Shown here: piece after piece, positions 48,440 to 57,457 of the stretch
Layout: every line of letters begins with the position of its first letter
Numbering within the stretch: the first letter of the stretch is position 1
Origin: Mesorhizobium sp.
GTDB lineage: Bacteria; Pseudomonadota; Alphaproteobacteria; Rhizobiales; Rhizobiaceae
Direction: 5' to 3'
Assembly: GCA_004020545.1 (NCBI GenBank)
Contig: SAQE01000008.1
Location: 87,243-151,242 of the forward strand
Length of the DNA: 64,000 bases
Program-made: the position numbers and the translations under genes
Notes under the pieces: generated by a model
What the model was told of the DNA's origin: nothing
Seen by the model: only the letters and a program-made list of their open reading frames with translations
Database searches by the model: none

Positions 48440-49570
48440 TCAGAACGACCGCTGGAAGCGGACGATGCCGCCGACGCTGTTCTTCTTGTCGGCCTTGGTC
48501 CAGTTGCCGAACGGGGTGCCGTCGTCGAAGTGACCGAAATGGTCCCAATCAACTTCGGTCGTGATCGTGAAGCCAGGAACGATGGTGTAGGCGATATTCG
48601 CCGCCAGCGCATAGTTCTTGTCGTCGTCGGCCGAAGCCTGGAGGTTGAATGCGGTCTTGTCGTTGAACTTGTAGGTGCCGCCACCCCAGACAGCCCAGTT
48701 GCCACCCCACGGCTTGTAGAAGCCGCGGCCGTGGGTGTCGATTACGTTACCTGCGTCGTCGCTGAGATTGTCGTCTGTGCCGTAGCCGCCCATGATGAAC
48801 AGCGTCAGTTCCTTCGTGACATTGACGTCCAGGCGAACCTTGCCGGCCACTTCTTCATAGGCGCTGTCATAGGCGACGACGCCGGTAACGGCACCCCAGT
48901 CGCCCTTGTACTTCACGCCGCCGACGACATGCGGAACATAGCTGTCGATCGTGCCGGAAATGCCCGAACCGTCCGAGCCCTCTTCGAGCGAGACCACGCC
49001 CGAGAAGCCGTTACCGGCGTCGAAGTAGTACTGGACGACGTTGGTGTCCTTCATGCCGTACGGGATAATCGTGTCCTGGATGACGTTGCCGGCGTAGCCG
49101 ATGAACGAGTCGTAGGCCGATTCGTCCTTACCGACGCGGAGGCCACCGAGCTGGATCCAGGCGAAGCTCAGCTTAGGAGTAGACGTGGGGCCGCCATTCG
49201 AGAAGTCGAATTTGGTCTCGGTGTAGGTCTTCAACGTGCCAAGCTCGGTTTCCTGGCCGGTCCAGGTCTTCAGCGTGAAGCGGGCGTTCTTCTTCCAGGT
49301 GTCCTGGGCGTCGCCGTCTTCGTGGTCGGTGGCCATGCGGCCGTCGAACGAGCCGACGTCGCCGAAGCCGGCGTCATAGCGGACGTAGCCGCCGACGCGC
49401 AGGCAGGTCTCGGTGCCGGGGATGTAGAAGTAACCCGCGCCATAAACGTCGCAGATCTTGACGTATTCGGCCGGTTCCGGCTCGGCGACGGTGACCGCGT
49501 CGGCGGCGCGGGCGCCCGAAACTGCGATCAGCGCCGCAGCGGAGCCGAGAAGAAGGCTCTTGATGTTCAT
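48440..49570 (-). CDS. Outer-membrane porin (Omp2/RopA family)
   Basis: A 376-residue porin with signal peptide MNIKSLLLGSAAALIAVSGA ending ARA before AD. The start of the mature protein (EYVKICDVYGAGYFYIPGTE, TCLRVGGYVRYD) and the C-terminal FQRSF with a terminal aromatic residue are typical of alphaproteobacterial porins. It forms a beta-barrel trimer for passive diffusion. It is preceded by a 376-nt AT-rich region that probably holds a strong promoter and a long leader. Confidence 0.93.
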   Translation of the reverse strand: MNIKSLLLGSAAALIAVSGARAADAVTVAEPEPAEYVKICDVYGAGYFYIPGTETCLRVGGYVRYDAGFGDVGSFDGRMATDHEDGDAQDTWKKNARFTLKTWTGQETELGTLKTYTETKFDFSNGGPTSTPKLSFAWIQLGGLRVGKDESAYDSFIGYAGNVIQDTIIPYGMKDTNVVQYYFDAGNGFSGVVSLEEGSDGSGISGTIDSYVPHVVGGVKYKGDWGAVTGVVAYDSAYEEVAGKVRLDVNVTKELTLFIMGGYGTDDNLSDDAGNVIDTHGRGFYKPWGGNWAVWGGGTYKFNDKTAFNLQASADDDKNYALAANIAYTIVPGFTITTEVDWDHFGHFDDGTPFGNWTKADKKNSVGGIVRFQRSF

Positions 49571-49946
49571 TTTCTTGAATCTCCAGTCAAAGGTTCAAGA
49601 CAGGCTCGGCATGCCATCCGGCTTTTTTGCCACCCCGTCCCCATCGTTGAAAAAGCCGCGCACCGGCGCCGCTTCTTCGCCCTCGACATGGCCTAATTGG
49701 CTGTCGTTCACAACAGAGATTGTGTCTTAAAACCGCTTTTGGAATCTTATGAAAGTCTTGTTGCGCAAATATCACGTCACATATTTGAAAGAATGGCACA
49801 TATTGCACAATGTATACGTTATAAAATGATATTTTACCTGATAGATGTCCCAGATGTGCCATTTGTTATAGTTTTGTGACAAAAGAACAGTCGGCTAAAG
49901 TTCTTGAAAATCAAGTGAGCCAGAGGCACAGAGGCGCGCTGCAGAC
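49571..49946. other. AT-rich intergenic region upstream of the porin gene
   Basis: A stretch much richer in A and T than the surrounding genes, with no gene supported. It contains a perfect 10-bp inverted repeat, AATGGCACAT (49792-49801) and ATGTGCCATT (49854-49863). It also has the 13-bp palindrome TTTTGTGACAAAA (49872-49884). It probably carries the porin promoter and leader, and perhaps a small RNA, but no transcript can be assigned from sequence. Confidence 0.5.
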
Positions 49947-50657
49947 TCAGGCTCGGGACAAGGTGCGTGCGACGCGAACCACATCCTCGATCATGTCCTC
50001 GCGCAGCATTTCGATGGGGATGCGCCCGCCCAGTTCAGCGGACGGGCGAGTGAGCCAGAACCAGGCCAGCCTCGGGCTGGTGATCGCCGCCAACACCTGG
50101 CTTATGCCCGGGGCCGGCCTGCCGTCGACGAACTGGGCGAGCGGGAAGACGTGCTTGCGGCCGCCCTTGCGAAGCGCGACGACCTCGCCCCGCCTTTGCC
50201 AGCGATGCAGCGTCGAGCGCGGGATGCGGAATCTTTCTTCCAGGTAGGTCGACCCGGCAACCTCGCCGGCCCAGTCTTCGATGAGCATCGACTGGAGCTC
50301 GGAGGCTCGCTCAGCCAAAGGCGGGGAGACAGGCTTGGCAGGCCCGATTGTCGGGCCTTCGTCCACGGTCTCGTCGCCTGCCTGGTCTGTCTGCACGACT
50401 TTTTCCGCCATCGCGCGGAAAAACGCGGACGTCAGCTCGGTCCAGCCGCCCTTGAAGGACGTGACTGCAAGCCGTTGCGTCTGGGGCAGAAAGGGAAGGG
50501 CGGCGGCAACGCTGCCTGCAATCGCGCTGGCGGAGGCCAGGGCTTCCGCGTCCAGCAGAATGCCTTGCTGCATCAATGCCTGTTGCACCGCCTCGGCCAC
50601 CAGGCCGGCCAAGGCCTCCTGCGAAATTCCTTCAGGCGGATTCTGAAATCTGGTCAT
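49947..50657 (-). CDS. Putative DNA-binding protein with DUF2384-like C-terminus
   Basis: A 236-residue protein of uncertain function. A central segment (YLEERFRIPRSTLHRWQRRG) looks like an HTH or excisionase-type element. The C-terminus (SPRLAWFWLTRPSAELGGRI, PIEMLREDMIEDVVRVAR) resembles the Xre/MbcA/ParS toxin-binding domain of RES-Xre toxin-antitoxin pairs. No RES-type toxin gene lies on either side, so if related it is an orphan. The N-terminal third is alanine/glutamine-rich and helical. The ATG at 50657 gives MTRFQNPPEGIS. Confidence 0.6.
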   Translation of the reverse strand: MTRFQNPPEGISQEALAGLVAEAVQQALMQQGILLDAEALASASAIAGSVAAALPFLPQTQRLAVTSFKGGWTELTSAFFRAMAEKVVQTDQAGDETVDEGPTIGPAKPVSPPLAERASELQSMLIEDWAGEVAGSTYLEERFRIPRSTLHRWQRRGEVVALRKGGRKHVFPLAQFVDGRPAPGISQVLAAITSPRLAWFWLTRPSAELGGRIPIEMLREDMIEDVVRVARTLSRA

Positions 50658-50880
50658 GCATCTGTCTTGCGCGCCGCGCTCTCCTCCCCTAGCCGCGACT
50701 GGTTTTTGAACGGCTACAACGGAAAGCGGCAATCACCATGGCGACAGATGCAGCGACCGTGAAGGTTGCTGTCTTGCATTTTTGGCACCCCAACTGCTGC
50801 GGGCATCCCGAAATGTCAGTCACGGAAAGGCCCAAACTGCCTGTAGGAGCGCTCTGTGACAGGCGCGCGACAGATGGTGT

Positions 50881-50918
50881 CCTTTCCTTCTCCCACAACA
50901 AAGGGGAGAAGAGAAAGG
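50881..50918. terminator. Hairpin downstream of the PfkB kinase gene
   Basis: CCTTTCCTTCTCC (50881-50893) pairs with GGAGAAGAGAAAGG (50905-50918), with one unpaired position. It lies just after the minus-strand kinase stop at 50925 and could end that transcript. Confidence 0.55.
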
Positions 50919-50924
50919 CCGTCG

Positions 50925-51917
50925 CTACAGCAGACCCGCCTGCTCGGCCTCGCGGCGCAGGTTTTGTCGGGGCCGCGGGCCGATCTGCTGGATCACCAAG
51001 CCGGCGGCCAGCGAGCCGAGATCGCCGCAATCCTTGAGGCTGCGTCCGGTCGTATAGCCATAGAGAAAGCCGGCGGCATAGAGGTCGCCGGCGCCGGTCG
51101 TGTCGACCAGTTCCTTGATCGCCGTCGCCTTGATGGGGACGGTCTCGTCGCCGCGCACGATCACCGAGCCCTTTTCCGAGCGGGTGACGGCGGCGATCTT
51201 GCAGTCCTTGCGGATGGCGGCGAGAGCGTCCTCGAAGGAAGCGGTCTGGTAGAGCGACCTGATCTCGTGGCTGTTGGCGAAAACGATATCGACCGTGCCC
51301 GAACGCATCAGCTCGAGGAACTCATCGCGGTAGCGGTCGACGCAGAAGGAATCCGACAGCGTCATCGACACTTCGCGGCCTGCGGCGTGCGCCAGCTTCG
51401 CGGTCTGCCGGATCGCCTCCTTGGCGCGCGGCGGATCCCACAGATAGCCCTCGAAATAGGTGACCTTGGCGCCGGCGGCCTTGTCGGCTTCGACGTCTTC
51501 CGGTCCGAGCTCGATGCACGCACCGAGATAGGTGTTCATCGAGCGCTCGCCGTCCGGCGTGACGAAGATCATCGAGCGCGCCGTCGGCGGTTCGCCCCTG
51601 AGCGGCCTGGTGTCGAAGGCCACGCCCTGGGCATGGATATCGTGGGTGTAGATCTCGCCGAGCGCGTCGTTCGACACCTTGCCGAAGAAGGCGGCGCGGC
51701 CGCCGAAGCTCGCCACGCCGGCGGCCGTGTTGCCGGCGCTGCCGCCCGAGGCCTCGATCGCCGGTCCCATGCGGTTGTAGAGCAGCTCGGCACGCCTGGT
51801 GTCGATCAGGTTCATCGCGCCCTTGATGATGCCGTTGGTTTCGAGGAAGGCCTCGTCGCACTGGGCGATGATGTCGACAATGGCATTGCCGATGCAAAGC
51901 ACGTCATATTCCGGCAT
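50925..51917 (-). CDS. Adenosine kinase-like PfkB family carbohydrate kinase
   Basis: A 330-residue ribokinase-fold enzyme. N-terminal substrate motif: LCIGNAIVDIIAQCDEAFLE. Glycine-rich GGSAGNTAAGVASFGG. Catalytic and anion-hole motif VDTTGAGDLYAAGFLYGY. Overall it resembles the adenosine kinase/sugar kinase branch common in rhizobia, which phosphorylates a nucleoside or sugar with ATP. The exact substrate is uncertain. The ATG at 51917 gives MPEYDVLCIG. Confidence 0.88.
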   Translation of the reverse strand: MPEYDVLCIGNAIVDIIAQCDEAFLETNGIIKGAMNLIDTRRAELLYNRMGPAIEASGGSAGNTAAGVASFGGRAAFFGKVSNDALGEIYTHDIHAQGVAFDTRPLRGEPPTARSMIFVTPDGERSMNTYLGACIELGPEDVEADKAAGAKVTYFEGYLWDPPRAKEAIRQTAKLAHAAGREVSMTLSDSFCVDRYRDEFLELMRSGTVDIVFANSHEIRSLYQTASFEDALAAIRKDCKIAAVTRSEKGSVIVRGDETVPIKATAIKELVDTTGAGDLYAAGFLYGYTTGRSLKDCGDLGSLAAGLVIQQIGPRPRQNLRREAEQAGLL

Positions 51918-52186
51918 CAATGTCTCCGCCAACGACCACCGGCTTTCTGCCATGCCGGCCGGGCGCGGGTCTAGCGGCTTGCAACTGCTTTGCCTACCCC
52001 GAAAATCGGCCCAGTTGCATCGCGCCGGCCTTGGCCGGGATTGTTCACCGGCTGCGGCAGTGTTCGCGTCGAACTGGCCCATACCAGTTGCGACCCTGAC
52101 GGCTATGGTTTCGCCGTCATCGAAACATATCCGCCCCGCCGCGAGCTAGAAGCGGGTCGTTCCCGCAACAGGCCGAAGGCACTGCC

Positions 52187-53089
52187 ATGCCCGCAAAGAC
52201 CGATATGACCATCGAACTGGCTCTGTTGGCCGTGCTGGCGGTGTTGTGGGGCGCCTCCTACACCTTCATCAAGATCGGCGTCGAGACGATCCCGCCGGTG
52301 ACCTTCATCGCCGGCCGCACGCTGATCGCCGGCGGCATTCTGCTTGGCCTCATCCGCTGGCGCGGCCTCGCCATGCCTCGGGACGTGGTGAACTGGCGCC
52401 GCTTCATGTTCCAGGCCTGCCTGAACAGCGTCATTCCGTTCACGCTGATCGCGGCCGCCGAGCGGTCGATCGACGCCGGCCTCGCCACGATCCTCAACGC
52501 GACGTCGCCGATCTTCACCTTCCTGCTGACGGCGCTGATCACCCGCCACGAGCCGGTGACGCTGCGCAAGCTGGTCGGCGTCGGCGCCGGCATTGCGGGC
52601 ATTTGCCTCATCGTCGGCACCGAGGCGCTTGGCGGTCTCGGCCATCAGCTCTGGGCACAGCTCGCGGTGGTCGCCGCCACCATCTGCTATGCGGGCGCCG
52701 CCATCTTCGGCCGAAACTTCAGGGGTCTGGATCCGATGGTGCCGGCGGCCGGCTCGATGATCTGCGGCGCCGCGATCCTGATTCCCTTAAGTTTCGTCTT
52801 CGACCGGCCCTGGACATTGATGCCGTCGACGGCATCGATCCTTGCTCTCTTCGGGCTTTCGGTCTTCTCCACCGCGCTCGCCTTCTCGATCTTCTTCCGG
52901 CTCATTCACACGCTGGGCTCGGTCGGCACCACCTCGCAGGCCTATCTGCGCGTGCCGATCGGAGTCGGCATCGGCGCCGCCTTCCTAGGCGAGAGCCTCG
53001 GCCCGACGGCATGGCTCGGCATGGCCTTTGTCGTCGTCGGCGTCGCCGCCATGACCATACCGGCCCGGCAGACGAAACTAGCGCAATAG
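52187..53089 (+). CDS. DMT (EamA) family transporter
   Basis: A 300-residue inner-membrane protein with ten predicted helices in two EamA repeats. Typical features are LAVLWGASYTFIKIGVETIP, FQACLNSVIPFTLIAAAERS, LATILNATSPIFTFLLTAL and AYLRVPIGVGIGAAFLGESL. Substrate unknown. It shares no gene overlap with its neighbours. Confidence 0.9.
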   Translation: MPAKTDMTIELALLAVLAVLWGASYTFIKIGVETIPPVTFIAGRTLIAGGILLGLIRWRGLAMPRDVVNWRRFMFQACLNSVIPFTLIAAAERSIDAGLATILNATSPIFTFLLTALITRHEPVTLRKLVGVGAGIAGICLIVGTEALGGLGHQLWAQLAVVAATICYAGAAIFGRNFRGLDPMVPAAGSMICGAAILIPLSFVFDRPWTLMPSTASILALFGLSVFSTALAFSIFFRLIHTLGSVGTTSQAYLRVPIGVGIGAAFLGESLGPTAWLGMAFVVVGVAAMTIPARQTKLAQ

Positions 53090-53153
53090 TTGCGCTGGTC
53101 GCCAGGCCCGCCTATCTCGGAAGCATCTTTCTCGATAAGGGCTTGGACCTGCC

Positions 53154-53849
53154 GTGATCCTAGACGCTGCCCGCGCCGCCGCCAGCCGACTGTTCTCGCC
53201 TGAATTCCGCACCGTCTTCCTGAAGACGCTTGGCATGACCCTGCTGGCGCTGGTGGCGCTGTGGTTCGGCATCGAGAGCCTGCTCGAATGGCTGGCCTGG
53301 CCGTGGCTGCACACGCTTCTGCCCGGATTGCCGTCCTGGGCCGGCTGGCTCAGCGCCATCATCGCCGGCATCGTTCTGGCCGTTGGGATGGCTCTGCTCA
53401 TCGCGCCGGTGACGGCGATCGTCGCCGGCCTGTTCCTGGACGACGTCGCCGAGGTGGTCGAGCGCACCGACTATCCGAACGACCCGCTCGGCCGCGCCGT
53501 GCCGGCGCTGCATTCGCTGGCGCTGGCGATAAAATTCTTCGGCGTCGTGATCCTCGGCAACATCGTCGCCCTGCTGCTGCTCCTGGTGCCGGGCATCAAC
53601 ATCGCCGCCTTCTTCATCGTCAATGGCTACCTGCTTGGGCGCGAGTTCTTCGAATTCGCCGCCATGCGGTTCCGTCCCGAGGCAGAGGCCAAAGCGCTGC
53701 GCCGGAAACACGCCGGCACCGTGCTCCTGGCCGGGCTGGTTATCGCCGTCTTCCTTGCCGTGCCGCTGCTCAACCTACTGACGCCGCTCTTCGCCGCCGC
53801 CATGATGGTGCATCTGCACAAGGCGGTTTCGGCGCGCGAACTGGTTTAG
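53154..53849 (+). CDS. EI24/CysZ-like membrane protein
   Basis: A 231-residue membrane protein with about four to five helices, matching the EI24 (CysZ-like) family seen in alphaproteobacteria. The segment ALHSLALAIKFFGVVILGNI and GYLLGREFFEFAAMRFRPEA are family-like. CysZ moves sulfate in enterobacteria, but the role of this homologue is not established. The start is a GTG at 53154. It overlaps the convergent gene by 4 nt at 53846. Confidence 0.8.
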   Translation: MILDAARAAASRLFSPEFRTVFLKTLGMTLLALVALWFGIESLLEWLAWPWLHTLLPGLPSWAGWLSAIIAGIVLAVGMALLIAPVTAIVAGLFLDDVAEVVERTDYPNDPLGRAVPALHSLALAIKFFGVVILGNIVALLLLLVPGINIAAFFIVNGYLLGREFFEFAAMRFRPEAEAKALRRKHAGTVLLAGLVIAVFLAVPLLNLLTPLFAAAMMVHLHKAVSARELV

Positions 53850-54658
53850 TCCTGCTCAGTACCGCCTCCGCGGAACAGTGCCTGCAGCTTGCCGAACGGC
53901 ATCGCTGCGCGGGTGAAGCCGAAGGTGCCGTCCTGCTGGATTTCGCGCGCCGCCGTTTCCAGCATGCCGTAGGCGAAATTCGTCAGCCATGGTCCGAGCG
54001 AGATGCGTTTGACGCCGGCTGCGGCAAGTTCGGCGACGGTGAAGCCCGGCCGTGCCATGATATTGATGGGCTTCGTCACCGCCGAGCAGACCGTGCGCAC
54101 CGTGTCGACATCGCTCAGGCCCGGCGCATAGAGCACATCGGCGCCGGCTTTCTCGAAGGCCTGCAGCCGCATGATCGTGTCGTCGAGATCGGTCTTGCCC
54201 CAAAGGAAGTTCTCGGCCCGCGCGGTAAAGACGAAATCGTGCTTGAGCGCGCGAGCCGCCTCGACCGCCGCGGCAACGCGTTCGACGGCATGCGAGAAAT
54301 CGTAGATCGGATTGTCGGGATCGCCGGTGTGGTCCTCGATCGAGCAGCCGGCAAGGCCGGCGGCTTCGGCCGCGAAGATGGTTTCGGCAGCCTGCTCGGG
54401 GCTGTCGCCCTTGCCGCGTTCGAGGTCGGCAGAAACCGGCAGGTCGGTGGCCGCCGTCACTTCGCGGCAATGGTGGATCATGGCCTCGAACGTCACGGCG
54501 CCGTCTGGCAGCCCGCGCGAGAACGCGAAGCCGGCGCTTGTCGTTGCCAGCGCCTTGAAGCCGAAGGAAGCGAGAAGCTTGGTCGTGCCTATGTCCCAGG
54601 GATTGGGCATGACGAAGGTGGAGGCATGCAGATCGCGAAAAATCTTGCCCTTGTCCAT
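53846..54658 (-). CDS. Isocitrate lyase/PEP mutase family protein
   Basis: A 270-residue TIM-barrel enzyme of the PEP mutase/isocitrate lyase superfamily. FVMPNPWDIGTTKLLASFGF, PVSADLERGKGDSP and AGCSIEDHTGDP mark the metal and substrate sites. The KKCGH-type loop of isocitrate lyase is absent, so it is probably a mutase- or oxaloacetate-decarboxylase-like member. Substrate unknown. Confidence 0.85.
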   Translation of the reverse strand: MDKGKIFRDLHASTFVMPNPWDIGTTKLLASFGFKALATTSAGFAFSRGLPDGAVTFEAMIHHCREVTAATDLPVSADLERGKGDSPEQAAETIFAAEAAGLAGCSIEDHTGDPDNPIYDFSHAVERVAAAVEAARALKHDFVFTARAENFLWGKTDLDDTIMRLQAFEKAGADVLYAPGLSDVDTVRTVCSAVTKPINIMARPGFTVAELAAAGVKRISLGPWLTNFAYGMLETAAREIQQDGTFGFTRAAMPFGKLQALFRGGGTEQD

Positions 54659-54737
54659 GGCGGGTCCTCAATCGTGATCGGGGTGGTGCGGGGAATTTAT
54701 CGCGGCCGCCCGGGTCGGGCAAACGAATGCGGTTGGC

Positions 54738-55559
54738 TTAGAAGCGTTTCTCGTTCTCTGCTGACAAACGCCCGAACGCGTCGGAATTCCTCACATAACG
54801 CGACTTGGCCTTGTCCCAGCGATAGGTGACCGAAATGTCGTGCGATACGGCTTTAGGTGCGGGCTCCTCGCAGCTTTCGCTGCTTGGCGCCGTGGCGTCG
54901 GTCACCGTTACCTTGATCGCCGCGTGCGGTTTCTTGCCGCCGCGCGTCTGGAAGGCCAGGTTTTGGGTGCGCCTGTAGGCGCAGTAGTTTTCGTTGAACG
55001 TATAGATTGTGTCGATCAGTTCGAAGCGGTCGTTGCGGACCATGATCAGCAATGTGCCGACATAGCCCTGGTTCGAGTTGAAATGCGTGCTCGTGGTGAC
55101 GATGGCATCGTCGCCGGCGCCGAGCGAGAGCTTGGCCGGTTCGCCGAAATAGGTGCTCCTGTCGACCGCGACGTTTGCCGCGTCGAGCAGTCGCGGTTTG
55201 CTGGAGAGATCAAAGAGCGCCAGAACGGCGAAGCCTTCGGCGCTGTCGGATGAGTAACCGAGGTCATAGAGCATCGCCAGCCGGTCCTTGCCGCCTGCCT
55301 TGATGGTGAGCACGGCAGCGTCCGTCAGATTTGCGGTCGGAGGCGGCGTACCGCCATCGTCGGTGAGGTCACGCATCTGGATCGGCGCGGTGCCGTCATC
55401 CGGGATGATCAGTTTCGCGAGGTCGAGATAGGTCGTGTCCGGGTGGCCGGGAACGGCGCTGCCAGGTTCGGGGAAGCTGACGGTCTCTGCATCCGCGGTC
55501 GCCCACAGCCACGGCAACAGCAGGCAAGCGAGCAGGAACCGAAGGAGGATGGATGTCAT
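54738..55559 (-). CDS. Exported hypothetical protein
   Basis: A 273-residue protein with a clear signal peptide (LLRFLLACLLLPWLWATADA before ETVSFPEPGSAVPG). The mature part is rich in beta-strand-like segments and contains two cysteines late in the chain (NENYCAYRRTQN and SSESCEEPAP) that could pair. No family was recognised. It stands alone on the minus strand. Confidence 0.7.
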   Translation of the reverse strand: MTSILLRFLLACLLLPWLWATADAETVSFPEPGSAVPGHPDTTYLDLAKLIIPDDGTAPIQMRDLTDDGGTPPPTANLTDAAVLTIKAGGKDRLAMLYDLGYSSDSAEGFAVLALFDLSSKPRLLDAANVAVDRSTYFGEPAKLSLGAGDDAIVTTSTHFNSNQGYVGTLLIMVRNDRFELIDTIYTFNENYCAYRRTQNLAFQTRGGKKPHAAIKVTVTDATAPSSESCEEPAPKAVSHDISVTYRWDKAKSRYVRNSDAFGRLSAENEKRF

Positions 55560-55637
55560 GGAGTGCCCCCCTTGGGAGCGTGCAGGCTAGCATGGCTAAC
55601 GGCGACAAACAGCCGGATTGTCCGCGCCGAAATGAAC

Positions 55638-56297
55638 TCAGTGGATCGGCACCAGCCCGGCGAGCTCCCGCATGTCGTCGAACAGGATGCCGCCGGCCGC
55701 CGCCAGGCCGTCGGGGTCGGAGAAGGGATCGGCGTGGTAAGAGAACACGCGCATGCCGGCCGCGATGCCGGCCTGGGTGCCTGCGACGCTGTCCTCTATG
55801 ACGATGCAGCCGGCCGGCGCGATCCCCATTGTCTTTGCCGCGTGGAGGAAGAGGTCGGGGAAGGGCTTGCCGCGCCCGACCATGGTCGAGGAGAACATGG
55901 CGTGCTCGAACAGCGGCAAAAGCCCGGTCTGGCCGAGCGTGATATGCATCTTCGAGATCCGAGCCGACGAGGCGACGCAATAGGCGATGCCGGCGGCGCG
56001 CACCTTCTCGATGAAGTCGCGGACATAAGGGATCGCCTCGACGCCATGCGCGAACAGGTCCGGCAGGCCGGCATTCCAGCGCTCGACGAAATCGGCGCCG
56101 AGCCTGACCTCGGTTTCCGCCTCGATCTCTTTCTGCACCGAGACCATGCTGCGGCCGGAAAAATGCTTGCGGCAATATTCGAAGGTTGTGGCAAAGCCGG
56201 CTCCGCTCAGCCATTCGGCCAGGCGCCGGTTGGCAAGGTTCTCGGTGTCGACCAGGACCCCGTCGCAGTCGAAGATGACCAGCTTTGGAACTTGCAT
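55638..56297 (-). CDS. HAD family hydrolase (phosphoglycolate phosphatase-like)
   Basis: A 219-residue HAD phosphatase. Motif I is VIFDCDGVLVDTEN (nucleophile Asp), motif II VASSARISKM, motif III Lys in GKPFPDLFLHAA, and motif IV VIEDSVAGTQAGIAAG. The helical cap lies between motifs I and II. Its ATG overlaps the dut stop (TGATG), so it is translated with dut. It is likely a sugar- or nucleotide-phosphate phosphatase; substrate unknown. Confidence 0.9.
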   Translation of the reverse strand: MQVPKLVIFDCDGVLVDTENLANRRLAEWLSGAGFATTFEYCRKHFSGRSMVSVQKEIEAETEVRLGADFVERWNAGLPDLFAHGVEAIPYVRDFIEKVRAAGIAYCVASSARISKMHITLGQTGLLPLFEHAMFSSTMVGRGKPFPDLFLHAAKTMGIAPAGCIVIEDSVAGTQAGIAAGMRVFSYHADPFSDPDGLAAAGGILFDDMRELAGLVPIH

Positions 56298-56782
56298 CAG
56301 GCCGTGCCGGTCGACCCGAAACCGCCGGCGCCGCGCGCCGTGCCGCCGGCAAGCGACCGTTCCTCGCCAGTGACCTGCGTCACCGCTGCAAAGACGATCT
56401 GGGCAATCCGCATGCCGCGCGTCACCGCGAAGTCTTCGTCGCCGAGATTGACGAGCAGCACCTTCACCTCGCCGCGATAATCGCTGTCGACGGTGCCGGG
56501 CGTGTTGAGGCAGGTGAGGCCATGCTTGAAGGCGAGGCCGGAACGCGGCCGGACCTGGCCTTCCATGCCTTCCGGGATTTCCAGGATCAGTCCGGTCGGC
56601 ACCAGCGCGCGCTTTCCCGGCAGGATGAGCAGCGGCCGGTCTTCCGGCACAGCGGCACGCAGATCCATCCCGGCAGCGCCCGTGCTTTCATAGGCTGGCA
56701 ACGGCAAGCCCTCGCCATGCGGAAGCCTGACGAAACCGACGGTGGGGCCGATGACGGAGGAAGGATAGACAGCGGTGCGCAT
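56297..56782 (-). CDS. dut: dUTP diphosphatase
   Basis: A 161-residue trimeric dUTPase that hydrolyses dUTP to dUMP. Motif 1 is [11 protein letters not shown], motif 2 [11 protein letters not shown], motif 3 [20 protein letters not shown], motif 4 RIAQIVFA and the C-terminal P-loop-like motif [14 protein letters not shown]. All conserved positions are present. It is coupled to the HAD gene downstream. Confidence 0.95.
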   Translation of the reverse strand: MRTAVYPSSVIGPTVGFVRLPHGEGLPLPAYESTGAAGMDLRAAVPEDRPLLILPGKRALVPTGLILEIPEGMEGQVRPRSGLAFKHGLTCLNTPGTVDSDYRGEVKVLLVNLGDEDFAVTRGMRIAQIVFAAVTQVTGEERSLAGGTARGAGGFGSTGTA

Positions 56783-56871
56783 GAGCCCATTCCTATCGGC
56801 GCGAATGGCGATTCGGTCAACTCGGCGGCAAGCCTATCAACGGCTTTCTTTGAACGCGGTTCCGCCGGTTT

Positions 56872-57342
56872 TCAGCGCAGCTCCACCGGAACGACGGTCG
56901 TCTCCTTGATTTCTTCCATGACGAAGGAAGCCGAGACGTCCGACAGCGCCACCTTGGCGATCAGCCGCTGGTAGAGCCGATCATAGGCTTTGACGTCGGC
57001 GACGCGGGCCCTCAGCACATAGTCGAGGTCGCCCGACATGCGGTAGACGCCGGTGATCTCGGCAAAGCCGGTCACCGCCGCCCGGAATTTCTGCAGCCAG
57101 TCCGGGTCGTGGTTCGACGTACGGATCAGGATGAAGACGGAAAGGCCGAGCCCGACCTTGTCGGCGTCGACCAGCGCCACGCGCCCGGTGATGACGCCGT
57201 CCTCCTCCAGCCGCCTGACGCGCCGCCAGCAGGCATTGCGCGACAGCGCCACGCGCTCCGACAACTGGTCGACGGAAAGCGTGCCGTCGCGCTGCAGCTC
57301 CGCCAGCAATCTTCGATCGATTGCATCAAGTTCATGGGTCAT
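56872..57342 (-). CDS. Lrp/AsnC family transcriptional regulator
   Basis: A 156-residue regulator. The N-terminal HTH (LDAIDRRLLAELQRDGTLSV, DQLSERVALSRNACWRRVRR) is followed by a RAM ligand-binding domain (TGVYRMSGDLDYVLRARVAD). It is divergent from the DUF6356 gene, and the shared upstream region holds an inverted repeat at 57355-57392. Its amino-acid effector is unknown. Confidence 0.92.
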   Translation of the reverse strand: MTHELDAIDRRLLAELQRDGTLSVDQLSERVALSRNACWRRVRRLEEDGVITGRVALVDADKVGLGLSVFILIRTSNHDPDWLQKFRAAVTGFAEITGVYRMSGDLDYVLRARVADVKAYDRLYQRLIAKVALSDVSASFVMEEIKETTVVPVELR

Positions 57343-57354
57343 ATTGGGATAAAT

Positions 57355-57392
57355 GTCTCATAATTGCCTTTCATTCAAGGACAAATTGAGAC
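57355..57392. promoter_or_regulatory. Inverted repeat upstream of the Lrp-type gene
   Basis: GTCTCATAATTG begins at 57355 and CAAATTGAGAC ends at 57392, giving 6-bp perfect outer arms and partial inner pairing. It lies 12-50 nt upstream of the Lrp gene start and is a candidate autoregulatory site. Confidence 0.45.
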
Positions 57393-57457
57393 CGATGAAC
57401 CTTCGACCTGTGGCAAGGTACTCAACATCGGGGCTTATCCCGGCAGGAGGGATCACC

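Noticed and set aside
49587-49862. Minus-strand frame of 91 codons in the AT-rich porin leader
   Set aside because: It overlaps the start of the porin gene region, has no ribosome site and has mixed composition, so leader DNA is more likely.
49947-50657. Complete RES-Xre type toxin-antitoxin pair
   Set aside because: Only an antitoxin-like C-terminus is visible. The neighbours are a porin and a sugar kinase, and no RES-type toxin frame was found.
53846-54658. Isocitrate lyase
   Set aside because: Far too short and lacks the KKCGH catalytic loop; placed in the wider PEP mutase family.
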